From Rhizoctonia solani (Eukaryota > Basidiomycota > Agaricomycetes > Cantharellales > Ceratobasidiaceae), in NCBI RefSeq assembly GCF_016906535.1, contig NC_057372.1, positions 3,267,501-3,331,500 of the forward strand: a stretch of DNA of 64,000 nt, read 5' to 3'. Positions within the stretch are counted from its first letter, which is position 1. Every line of letters begins with the position of its first letter. This document shows, one piece after another, positions 10,343 through 20,039 of this stretch. Position numbers and translations under genes: made by a program. The notes beneath the pieces are model-generated. The model made no database searches and was not told the origin of the DNA. It worked only from the letters and a program-made list of their open reading frames with translations.

Positions 10343-10705
10343 CGTGCTTGCATAAGCAAGGTTATGCTATTGCACAAGCAAATCTGGCCTCATTATCATC
10401 TCCCAAATTTCCAACGCTTGAACTTTTACCAAGTCAAGTATGTGGCTTAAGACACCATGGATATACTTTACCCTGCTTCATTATACAAGCCAGGTAATAA
10501 GAAAATGATAAACTGTGATTCAAAAGCCGCAACATGACCCAGCTAATCTAGATCTCATCAAACACCAAGTGCGTGTATTTTGCCGAGCGTGGTTCTATAA
10601 GGACTTTGAACTCCTCTGGGCGGCTTGAAGTATGCATTCATTAGTGTTCCCGCAAATGATAAGGATATACAACTTACAAAACAAAATCACTTATGCTAAT
10701 CAATG
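10343..10705. other. Intergenic, nothing recognised
   Basis: Sequence between the MITE and the outer inverted-repeat element. No supportable gene. Confidence 0.4.
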
Positions 10706-11463
10706 GGTGACTACCCGTAAGCGTGAGAGCAATTTAGAAGTTCTAGATTGCTCAATCATTGGTCTGTCGGATACGGACCAATTCCGTGCCAACGGGCAAG
10801 CGGACCCCAGGCGCAGACCTCCCCCGTAAAGCCAAAAGGCACGCATCCACGCAACCAATTCTAGAATTTAAAACACACTACCGCAATCAACTTAGTCAAT
10901 TTGTAATATAGCTGAACATAATTGACCATGCATATAGTTGTCAAGATCAATATACAGTTGGGTTTTAGTAATTATAAACCGTGCAGGGAGCTCAGATACC
11001 ACCCCTGAAAGCTATGAACATCATTGAGGATCATCCCAACCTCGTGTATTCCATTATACTAGATGACAAAGACACTCAACCGGCTTGTCTCAGAAAAGCC
11101 ATACACGTCAGCGCGGCCTTAGCAGCTCTATACTACCTTGGTACCACAATTTGTAATAGGATCAGAAAGCCTAGCCGTTGTTATCTTACATGCCCAAACC
11201 TGCAACCAGAGCCTTGTCTGGCGTGGTGATTGCACGGGACTATTGGTGGAAGGGATTGGGCAACTTATATTTACTTTGTTCCAGCTCGATCAGGCACGCT
11301 TTGGCGTTGGCGGCCTTTGGAAGAGGTCCAGCAAGCTCCAGGCAGCCCCCCAGAGCATGTATGCGCGCATTGAGTCTCATTTATCACACTCACAGATTTG
11401 CACGTAGGTATAAGATGTGGACCCTGAGCCATTTAGAATGCATTATGAAGTCTAGAAGGGGGG

Positions 11464-11468
11464 GTACC
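11464..11468. repeat. Target-site duplication GTACC, left copy
   Basis: GTACC immediately before the LTR at 11469 equals GTACC at 17715-17719 after the other LTR. This proves one insertion event for the whole element. Confidence 0.92.
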
Positions 11469-12030
11469 TGTTGTACACCACTGTAAGGTGGGTACACGCT
11501 AGTGGGAGCGGGCGCTTAAGGCCGTACTACTACAGGCAACTTAGGTAATCTACTATCCTAGGCTATACTACTACCGCTTAAGGCGGTCTACTACTAACTA
11601 CTGAGGACAATGGGGCCTTAGGCCTGGGAGGTGTGGTAGGTAAATGTAAGGGGTGAGCGTGTGAACTACTTAGGGGGCCTGCTACTTAGCTGGCTGGCTA
11701 CCTTCTCTAATGAGTAAGAGATGAGGTAAAATCAACTTGGTGTTTCCAAGCAATTTCCCTGCTGTATATATAGGCAAAACGCACTATCTACATGGTCTGT
11801 GCGCGTGAGAGAAAGAAGTACAGAAGACAAATGAGAAGCGTGCTGCAGGCTGCGCAGAAGCGTGGATTTCTCCTGAGCGCCCTTGGCACAGCATCTCGGC
11901 GCGGCATTTTGGCATGAATAAGCGCCGGGATCATGTGATCAAAAAACATGAGATATCAAGTCCGTAAAAAATACTAAAAATAATAGAAAATTTAGGCGAT
12001 TCTAATGGTATATGTTAGGAGTTTGTAACA
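11469..12030 (-). repeat. 3' LTR of the gypsy element
   Basis: 562 bases, identical to the 5' LTR except for six transitions between about 11840 and 11945. Five of the six are at CpG sites. On the minus strand it carries TATATA and, about 31 bases downstream, CAAGTTGATTTTAC (11726-11739). Confidence 0.95.
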
Positions 12031-12032
12031 TT

Positions 12033-12046
12033 GTCCCCCCCTTAAA
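12033..12046 (-). other. Polypurine tract of the gypsy element
   Basis: On the minus strand AAGGGGGGGACAA runs from the pol stop to the 3' LTR start TGTTACA. It is the expected plus-strand primer. Confidence 0.75.
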
Positions 12047-14909
12047 GGCTCTTGGCGGAGTCACAAGCCTTTTTCAGTTGTGACTTGTTGAAGCGTTGAA
12101 TTTCCTCCTGGCTGTGTTCCAGGAGTTCCTCTGGCTCCCATGAATTATCTTCTGGACCATAGCCCTTCCATTTTATCAAGTAGAACCATTTTCCTTGTTG
12201 CCTTTTGGAGTTGATGATCTGTTCCACCTTGTATTCTTCTTCCCCTTCAACTGTTTCTGGAGGGGGACGCTCTGGGAAGGGTTGACTGGGAGATTCATGG
12301 ACTTTGGATAACAGCCCTACATAGAACACATTGTGGATCTTCAAAGTTTCCAGAAGTTTTAGGCGGTACGCATGACTGGATATTCTTTCTAAGACTTTGA
12401 AAGGGCCTAGTCTCTTAGGGTCCAATTTGTTGGAGTTGGTTCAAAGCTCCATGTTTCTCCCATCCAGCCAGACTTTTTTGCCAATTGCGTATTCCGGAGT
12501 TATTCCTTTGTTTCCTGTCATTCTTTCCTTTGTTAGTCTCAGGGCGGATTCTGCTTCCTTCCATTCTTGAGCCAGGGTGTTGGCTACGTGGTTGGCTTCT
12601 GGGACATTTGCTGGTACATTGGATGGACTCATGACAGGGTTTCTTCCATAGACAAGTTTGAAGGGGGTCTTTCCTGTGGCCAAGTGTCTAGCGTTGTTGT
12701 ACGCATATTCTGCCAATGGTAGCCAGGTAGCCCAGTCTGAATGATCTGCCGCAACGTAGGACCTAAGATAGAACTTGATGAATTGGTTCACCCTTTCTGT
12801 TTGTCCGTCTGACTCCGGATGGTAGGCTGAAGAGAAGGCCGGTTTGATTCCAAGGCGTTGGTATAATGCTCTTAGGAATTTCCCTGTGAACGTTGTCCCA
12901 CGGTCTGAGACTGTTTTGACCGGTAGTCCGTGTAACTTCCAGACGTGGGTGATGAACAGGTCGGCTAGGCCCTTAGCTGTGACCTTCTTTGTGGTTGGGA
13001 TGAAATGACCAAACTTGGAGAAGGAATCAATTACCACTAGAATTGCATCGTGCCCATTAGACTTGGGGAATCCCGTGATGAAGTTGTAGGATATTGTGTG
13101 GAACGGGAACGGGGGAACTTCTAATGGCTTTAGGGCAATGACAGGGGCGTGGGCTTGGCAATTGGCTTGGCAGGTAGGACAGCATTCTACCCATTCCTTG
13201 GCGGATGATTTCATTCCTGGCCACCAGTAGTTCCGGCTAAGGAGTTCTAACGTCCTTTGTTGTCCTGGGTGGCCTGCCAATGGGGAGTTGTGGGATTCCT
13301 TAAGCAACCGCTCCTTGAGAGGCTCTGAGTCTGGGACTACCAATTTTCCGCGGTACCATAGGAGGTCTTCTTCCCAATCATAATCCCAATAAGCCTTTTG
13401 GATGGAAGGAGGTGCATCATCTGCGTCTTCTGTAAGGAACTGGATGATTGGTTCCAGGGAGGGGTCTTCTTTGATTCTAGACCGTATTTCCGTGACAATC
13501 TCAACCTCCTCTTCCAAAGTGTTTGCAAAGACTTCCGCGGGTAGCATGACTTCTGGTTCCAAGGGTAGGTCTACATAGTCCAATCTTCTGGAGAGGGCAT
13601 CTGGCTTTCCTGACTGTTTTCCCGGGCAATAGTGGATTTCAAAGTTAAAGTTGCTCAAGAAAATGCGCCATCTAGCGTGTCTCCTATTGAATGTCCGTGC
13701 CTGCATCCAATATTCCAAGTTCCAGTGGTCTGAAAAAACCTGTACAGGCTTGTCTGTGGCCTCCAAGAAGATCCTCCATTCCTCCAATGCCTTGATGATA
13801 GCCAGAAGTTCCTTGTTGTGGGTATCATAGTTGGCTTCAGCACCAGAGAAGGACTTTGACATATAAGCAATTGGATGAAGCCAGTGATCCTCTCCTTGTT
13901 GGCTCAATATGGCTCCCATGGCTACCCCTGATGCGTCTGTTTCTAGGTAGTAGGGTAGTTCTGGATTGGAATGGATAAGAACCGGGGATTTGGTGACAAG
14001 GGCCTTTAATTCCTGGAATGTGTCTTCTTCTGTCTTACCCCATGACCAGGGGGTTTCCTTTTTGGTGAGGTTGTGTAGGGGACGCGCAACCGTGCTGAAA
14101 TTAGGAATGAAACGTCTGAGGTAATTTACAAACCCTAGAAAGGCCTGGACCTGTTTGACTGTTTTGGGTTGAGGCCATGATGTGACCGCCTTGATCTTCT
14201 TTTGGTCCATGGAGAAGCCGGTGGGGGATATGACAATGCCAAGATAATCAACCGTAGTGACATGGAAGTGGCATTTGGAGAGCTTGCAAAACAGCTGATT
14301 CCTCATCAATCAGGAGAGGACTTCCCTTACGTGGTTAGGGTGGTCCTCAGGTTTCTCGGAGAAGATTAATATGTCATCCAAATAGATCACCACTGTGACG
14401 TCAATGAGATCCCTGAACAGGTTGTTCATGAAATGTTGGAAGGCGGCTGGGGCATTGGTGAGGCCAAAAGGCATTACCAGGTATTTGAATAGCCCATATT
14501 TAGTTCTAAATGCCGTTTTCCATTCATCCCCTTCCTTGATCCTGACATTGTTGTAACCCCAGCGTAGATCTAGCTTTGTGAACATTTTTGCGTGCCTAAG
14601 CTTGGCCATCAAGTTGTCTTGCCTTGGCAATGGATACACGTTTTTATGTGTTACATCATTTAGCTTGCAATAATCCACAACCAGCTGTAAGGAACCATCT
14701 GCCTTCTTTACAAACATGACCGGAGCACCTGCTGAGGAAGTGCTGGGGCGGATCTTGCCCGTTGCTAATTCCTTGTCAATGTGTTGCTTTAGTGCCTTGG
14801 ATTCCGCGTTGGTCATGCTGTAAATTGGCCCTGGCGTGAGTCTGGCATCGGGAATAAGGTCTATTGCAATGTCATACTCCCTGTGTGGGGGGAGGACCTT
14901 GAATTCCTC
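12042..14909 (-). pseudogene. Gypsy pol: reverse transcriptase, RNase H, integrase, chromodomain (three stops)
   Basis: One reading frame continues from the protease domain to 12042 but is cut by TAA at 14912-14910, TGA at 14312-14310 and TGA at 12440-12438. Reverse transcriptase shows [15 protein letters not shown] and the catalytic YLDDILIFS, followed by the RNase H region (DASGVAMGAILSQ), the zinc-binding HNSPLAGHPGQQ..CCPTCQAN, the integrase core (VSDRGTTFTGKF, YHPESDGQTERVN) and a chromodomain (GKWFYLIKWKGYG). The first integrase acid is N (ISYNFITG). A conserved arginine in the DYxKLN region is Cys. The last stop sits where the left copy has Trp. Each fragment is otherwise clean, so decay is recent. 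Confidence 0.9.
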
Positions 14910-15551
14910 TTAACCAAATACCTTGGCAAATTCGTGGTATTGCCTAGGGAGATCTGCCAGGGGGTCCAAGTCTGCTTCTTCCTCAGAGGCAATTTTCACC
15001 TGATCTGGGAATGTGATCAATCCCTGTTGCCAGTCAATGAGGGGGGCTTCTGCCGTCAGCCATGTCATGCCTAAAATAGCTGGAGTATTTCCAATGGGAC
15101 AAACAAGGAAAGGAATGGAGTGTGAGTGGCCATTGGCCAAGACCGCAAGTTGAACCTGGTGCCATATGCAACCAGTCTGTGAAATTGTACCATCTAGCAT
15201 TCTCACAACTTGTGGATTTTTGAGTTGGGTTTTTGGTATTTTATATTTTTCCACAATCAAGGGGGAAATGAAATTCAATGTGGCTCCAGAGTCAATGAGG
15301 GTTTTGAGGGGTTCTGCCGGGAATTTTTGGACATATAGATCAATGAATAATAGAGGTTTTTTATTTGAGTCTAGAGCCAGAGATACAAATTCAAAACTAT
15401 CTAGATTGTCCATTTTTTGAGTCAGGGGCTTGGCAGTAGTCCTCAACTTTAATCTTTTCCCAAACCCTCCTCTGCTACCTTGGCCTCCTCCTTGATGGTG
15501 GCTTTCCAGCCATTGGGGCATTGTTTGATGCCATGCCCCTTTTGGCCGCAT
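14910..15551 (-). CDS. Gypsy pol start: aspartic protease region
   Basis: This frame overlaps the end of gag in the -1 frame and holds the retroviral-type aspartic protease with the active-site triad in LIDSGATLNFIS. The protease cuts the polyprotein. It ends at an in-frame TAA (14912-14910) that the downstream frame suggests is a later mutation. There is no need for its own start: it is probably made by frameshifting from gag at about 15455-15461. Confidence 0.85.
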   Translation of the reverse strand: MRPKGAWHQTMPQWLESHHQGGGQGSRGGFGKRLKLRTTAKPLTQKMDNLDSFEFVSLALDSNKKPLLFIDLYVQKFPAEPLKTLIDSGATLNFISPLIVEKYKIPKTQLKNPQVVRMLDGTISQTGCIWHQVQLAVLANGHSHSIPFLVCPIGNTPAILGMTWLTAEAPLIDWQQGLITFPDQVKIASEEEADLDPLADLPRQYHEFAKVFG

Positions 15552-16696
15552 TTAACGCACAGCCCTGATGCGCAGCGGCGGTCCCTTTCCTCCAGTGTGA
15601 CATAGTTGGGGTCTTCCAATAGGCGGACCCGTTGAGTGGTAGTGGTGGAGGTGGTGGCCACAGTGGCCGGGGACTTGGCAGGGGCCTTCTTTGGCCGGTT
15701 TTCCTCATTTTTGCGGCGGATGTTATTGATTTTAATTGCTGCTGCAAAGATGGCTTCAAGATTGTCAGGGATGCTATCCTTGGTAGACAGCAATTCCTTG
15801 ACTTTCCAGTGGAGGCCTTGCGTGAACTGTGCAATATAGGCTTCCTTGTTCCAGTCTAATTCCGCCATGAGGTTGCAGAACTCCGTGACATACTTGGAGG
15901 TGGTGGAGGTTTGGACCAGGGTAGCTATTTTCCTGGCTGCAGCCCGTTTGGCGTCGGGGTCAGCAAAGGCCTCCTTGAATTTGGCCGTTAGGGCCTGGAT
16001 GGTGGTAGGAGGATTACCCTTGCCCTTGATGATATTTCCAATGATGGGGAGGGCCCAGTTGGCGGCCTTGTCTGTCATGTGGTATAAGATCCATACCACC
16101 ATCTGCTCTTCATCGTCAAACTGATTGCAATGGAGAGCTACCCATAGCATCATTTGATCAAGCCACTGAGTGGCCTTTTGTCCCCTGGTGTCACCCTTAT
16201 AGGGATTGGGGAGGTCCATCTTGGGCCGTTTTACGCTGGACCCTGCGTTGAAGGGGGTGAGAGATCCCAAGTGCCTTCTAGGCGTTCCTTGAGGCTCCTT
16301 TTTGGGGAGCCTTGGTTCTTTGTCCTCTGAGTCAAAACCTGTTCCCCTTGAGGGGCGGAAGGGGGCTTTGAGCCCAGGCCTAACCATGCCTGGAGTGTGG
16401 GCTTCCCCCCCTGAGTGGGTAGGAGGGGTGACAGGCCCAGTCAATGGGCCAGGCTTGGTTTGGGCTCTGCCCTGGTCTTTGTCACCAACAAGGTTGTTGG
16501 TTTCCTTGCATATGGCAGTGAGCTGTGAGATTTGCTTGCCTTGTGATTTAATTTGGGCCTGCAAGGACCCAACTTGGTTGGCAAGGGCGTTGATAGCCTC
16601 AAGGAGAGCAGTAGTGGACGGTTCCGGTTCCATTCTGGGCAGGTGTTGCGGAGGGGGTGATGGGCCGCGAGAGGGTGGTTGGGAGCAGGTTGCCAT
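15449..16696 (-). CDS. Gypsy gag with CCHC zinc knuckle
   Basis: Gag of 415 residues, intact. It has a Pro/Ser-rich N-terminus, a coiled-coil-like stretch (LLEAINALANQVGSLQAQI), and a capsid-like region (ATQWLDQMMLWVALHCNQFDDEEQMV and following text of the retrotransposon gag fold). A CCHC nucleic-acid-binding knuckle, CVKCGQKGHGIKQC, sits near the end. The first ATG after the 5' leader was chosen; the leader is about 450 bases. The stop TAA lies one codon after a GGGAAAA heptamer. Confidence 0.9.
   Translation of the reverse strand: MATCSQPPSRGPSPPPQHLPRMEPEPSTTALLEAINALANQVGSLQAQIKSQGKQISQLTAICKETNNLVGDKDQGRAQTKPGPLTGPVTPPTHSGGEAHTPGMVRPGLKAPFRPSRGTGFDSEDKEPRLPKKEPQGTPRRHLGSLTPFNAGSSVKRPKMDLPNPYKGDTRGQKATQWLDQMMLWVALHCNQFDDEEQMVVWILYHMTDKAANWALPIIGNIIKGKGNPPTTIQALTAKFKEAFADPDAKRAAARKIATLVQTSTTSKYVTEFCNLMAELDWNKEAYIAQFTQGLHWKVKELLSTKDSIPDNLEAIFAAAIKINNIRRKNEENRPKKAPAKSPATVATTSTTTTQRVRLLEDPNYVTLEERDRRCASGLCVKCGQKGHGIKQCPNGWKATIKEEAKVAEEGLGKD
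15455..15461 (-). promoter_or_regulatory. Candidate -1 frameshift slippery site GGGAAAA
   Basis: In the gag frame the codons are TTG GGA AAA GAT TAA. The heptamer G GGA AAA has the X XXY YYZ form, and slipping back one base enters the pol frame exactly (GKRLKLRTT). The gag stop follows after one codon. Two-frame gag/pol with -1 shifting is known for sushi-type chromoviruses. Confidence 0.55.
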
Positions 16697-17136
16697 GGAA
16701 CGTTGAGAGGAGCAACTGGGAGGACAGGAGTACGGGTGTGGGACGCCAGAGCGTGTGGATGGAATTGTGGAGACGGCGTGGGGGAAGGTGCCTGTAACAG
16801 GACTTATGAGCGGTTTTTCTGTAGTATACTAACGCTAAACCCTTGCGTCTAGTACCTAGCGTTGGACTGTCCCTACAACAAATCAACAGACCTGGCGGTT
16901 GTGATATGAGCGGGTTTTCAGCAAGCAGGTATTTCAGCAGTCTAGGGTTGCTGACTACTGAGTTCCGGCAAAACTTGGGGTATGCAGGCAATTAGAGCTT
17001 GTCAGCCTTATAGCAATTTGGTACTACGTGGGGGTGGGGAGCTTTTGATTATTATGCTCTGCAAAGTGGCCCCAATCACGGTTGTTTCCCTTGTGCTAGT
17101 ACTGGGAGTCCTCTTGTTGTCAATCAAAGCCTACAG
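16697..17136 (-). other. Gypsy 5' leader
   Basis: Untranslated leader between the primer-binding segment and the gag ATG. No frame of note. Confidence 0.6.
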
Positions 17137-17150
17137 CAAGTTGATTTTAC
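17137..17150 (-). promoter_or_regulatory. Self-primer binding segment
   Basis: Two bases inside the 5' LTR, the minus strand reads GTAAAATCAACTTG. This is the exact complement of CAAGTTGATTTTAC in the LTR (17423-17410), about 31 bases downstream of TATATA, where the mRNA 5' end is expected. The arrangement fits Tf1/sushi-type self-priming instead of a tRNA primer. Confidence 0.7.
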
Positions 17151-17152
17151 AA

Positions 17153-17714
17153 TGTTGTACACCACTGTAAGGTGGGTACACGCTAGTGGGAGCGGGCGCT
17201 TAAGGCCGTACTACTACAGGCAACTTAGGTAATCTACTATCCTAGGCTATACTACTACCGCTTAAGGCGGTCTACTACTAACTACTGAGGACAATGGGGC
17301 CTTAGGCCTGGGAGGTGTGGTAGGTAAATGTAAGGGGTGAGCGTGTGAACTACTTAGGGGGCCTGCTACTTAGCTGGCTGGCTACCTTCTCTAATGAGTA
17401 AGAGATGAGGTAAAATCAACTTGGTGTTTCCAAGCAATTTCCCTGCTGTATATATAGGCAAAACGCACTATCTACATGGTCTGTGCGCGTGAGAGAAAGA
17501 AGTACAGAAGACAAATGAGAAGCATGCTGCGGGCTGCGCAGAAGCGTGGATTTCTCCTAAGCGCCCTTGGCACGGCATCTCGGCGCGGCATTTCGGCATG
17601 AATAAGCGCCGGGATCACGTGATCAAAAAACATGAGATATCAAGTCCGTAAAAAATACTAAAAATAATAGAAAATTTAGGCGATTCTAATGGTATATGTT
17701 AGGAGTTTGTAACA
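17153..17714 (-). repeat. 5' LTR of the gypsy element
   Basis: 562 bases, TGTTAC..ACAACA on the minus strand. It contains the TATATA promoter box (17454-17449). The right flank is the second GTACC duplicate (17715-17719). Confidence 0.95.
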
Positions 17715-17989
17715 GTACCCCCCCTCTCTAGATTTCAATGACAATCCTCATGATTTAGAATTTAGACTTGTAGGCCAAAGTCACTTCCGGCGGATGCAAC
17801 GTAATTGGATTTGTTACCAGGGTCTCTATTTACATCCAAAGAATCTAGACTGCTCTGACTTCTAAATTTTGTTCTAGATTGCCGATTTTGCCTTACGGGT
17901 AGTCACCCAATCCAGGTGCAGTCAACCTTCTACTATCAGGTGCCTTGATGTTGAATGCAGCTAATACAGATGCAATAATGCTAAAAAGG

Positions 17990-19981
17990 GATGACTCGGC
18001 AAAGTGAACTCCAGGGCATTCTCTGGACATTTAAGGAGAGCCACTTCAGCGTCGACCTTTGTCTGAACACCTCTCTGGCGCACCTTCGACCAAATCCAAA
18101 TATGGGGCATGGGGGAATAGAAGAATCTAGGAAACGATCAGGGTCAGACTCCTCTGCATCTTTATAAAACCTCTTGTCGCGACTCATTGCCCTACATGTT
18201 CACAATGATTAGACACACGACTATATGTTGAAATAGGTTTCCGTATTACCAAATGTTCCCGACCCTGTGTTGGCACATGAGATAAAACATGAAACTTCTT
18301 GTACAAGTCACTCACACCGTTGCCCCCTTGGGGATCAGAAACCCTTGATAAAAGTCATCTTTGCTTACAGCATGCGGGATACCTGATTAAATAAAGATTT
18401 CAATCAATAAGACCTCACAGATATAGGCACAGAAATCATAATAGCACCCTTACCTAGAGGCAGTATTGGGCGCCATCGTAAAGTCTCTTGAATCAGACGA
18501 TTGGTGTAGGGAAGCCGCTGCATATCTTCCATGCCAGGGAGCCGCGTGTCACCAAGAATTTCATCAATCTCAGCTTGAGCCTTTCGTTGCGACTCTGGAA
18601 AATGCATGATTGCAAGAAAGAATACCAGGATTACGTTGTACGTCTGCCAAACATATTTAATGTAAGCTATAAGTACCCGTGAATGAGCAAAATACCGTCT
18701 CTGCTCCACCTGCGATTAAGAGTAGAGTAACCCCCCCCCCGGAAAACCATTAGACCTTACTGATTCCATACGCTAATTTTTCTTACCCAAGTAAAGACTT
18801 ATCCCGATATAACTTAGGTAGTTGTCCGTCTCTTCGGAGGAAAGCCCCAGAGCCTTGGCCTCATACACCGACGACTCGATAATAGAGCGCTCATAATCCC
18901 CCGACGCCTGTGCAATTGTGTTATCCTACTAGTCATTCGACACCAAACTACTCACAATTCCCTCTTTTGTTTTGCTGAGCAAGTCGTTCAGCGTCTTGTT
19001 CTTTTGCTCTCTCCAATCTCATGCAACTCGTTTCCAACCTGCTCCAGGGAACCATGATGGAATGTAACGAAGAATGGGAAAGGTGTTCACCAAGAAATCT
19101 ACAAACAATAAATGATTAACCATTTTCGCTACGCTCACATAGTCTCTTACTTTCGGGCACCGCTGCCTTACATATATTACGCACGTACTGTATGGCCTCT
19201 TTGATAAGAGGGTCATCTTCTCCGCTGATGCGGTATCCATAGATTGAGTGCAGTAATGTACCGGAAAGCGCCCTATAGTTACTTTGTTATTTTTAGATAA
19301 TAACAGGCTATGAACGGACCTTACCTGAACACCTCTTTGTATAAAACCTCCGAGGAGGTACGACCACAGAGCATCAATTTCTGTAGCAACAGTCGAGCGT
19401 CTTGCACTTGAGACTCATGAAAGGACTCGCAAGCCTTCTTGTTTAGCCATGGATGCATCAATCGTCGGCACTTTCTTAAGCGATCGTTATACCCTAAAAA
19501 ATCAATAAAGTTGCCAGAATCCATCCTGTGGACTTGGTTTAGCCACTTCAAAACAGTTGATTCTTCACGACGAATCACTTACAATAATGGATCACCTAGC
19601 ATCGGTGCACAGTAGCGGTCGGAATATATGGCAGATCGGTTCTTGAGAAGGTTGGTCGCGTCCTCTATCGAATTGAGAACTATCGTTGTCTGTCCGAATG
19701 ACTTGAGGGTGAATATACTTGCTATAAATATGTTCACGTTAGCACCAATTATACATGTAAGTGATGTGTAGTTTTAACAGACTCTTCAATCGATTTCCTA
19801 TCTCAATGAACCCCAAGTGGTCATTGCTTGTAGGCGCCGAAAAGAGGTGACCAATTAGAGGGTAAGACTGAACACTCGGAGGTAAAGGGCAAGTGCTTGC
19901 GCGCCGCTTCAACATATGAAGCAGCAGCGCGAGCCCGAGGCCAATAGCAAGGATGTTTACAGGGTTGGTAAAGTCAAACAT
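17990..19981 (-). pseudogene. Cytochrome P450, degenerate at the haem loop
   Basis: A multi-exon microsomal P450 on the minus strand. It starts MFDFTNPVN at 19981 with one membrane helix (ILAIGLGLALLLHML), then the proline hinge (CPLPPSVQSYPLIGHLF). Later exons hold FIDFLGYNDRLRKCRRLM, LLHSIYGYRISGEDDPLI, VNTFPILRYIPSWFPGA, the I-helix AGGAET, the K-helix ETLRWRP (ExxR) and the PDRF block. The haem loop reads PIFGFGRRCARE: the Cys comes one residue too early for FGxGRRxCxG, and the normal C-terminal 60-70 residues are not found; the next frames do not match. I therefore call it a pseudogene. An unseen 3' exon or an assembly error is the alternative. Confidence 0.72.
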
Positions 19982-20039
19982 GGGTAGTGTTCTCAAACCT
20001 AGGTGGCACTGACTCTCAACTAAACGGCACAAAGCTTTT

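Larger units (their letters stand above)
11469..17714 (-). mobile_element. Near-complete Ty3/gypsy chromovirus with both LTRs
   Basis: The element is 6246 bases, with 562-base LTRs at both ends, TG..CA termini, a 5-bp target duplication, a primer-binding segment, gag, pol with protease, reverse transcriptase, RNase H, integrase and chromodomain, and a polypurine tract. It runs on the minus strand. Gag and pol are in different frames with pol at -1. Three in-frame stops break pol, so it is not autonomous now, although the LTRs differ at only 6 of 562 positions. Confidence 0.95.
10706..17904. mobile_element. Older inverted-repeat element that received the gypsy insertion
   Basis: GGGTGACTACCCGTAAG at 10706 recurs inverted at 17888-17904. 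A following block, AATTTAGAAGT with TCTAGA, is also shared in inverted order. The bases just outside are AAT on both sides. Removing the gypsy element leaves about 950 bases. A DNA transposon with about 60-base imperfect terminal repeats is plausible. The inner part (10760-11463) has only short frames with no family signal. Confidence 0.45.

Noticed and set aside
16302..16706. Plus-strand open frame opposite gag
   Set aside because: Antisense shadow of a conserved gag frame with no independent features.
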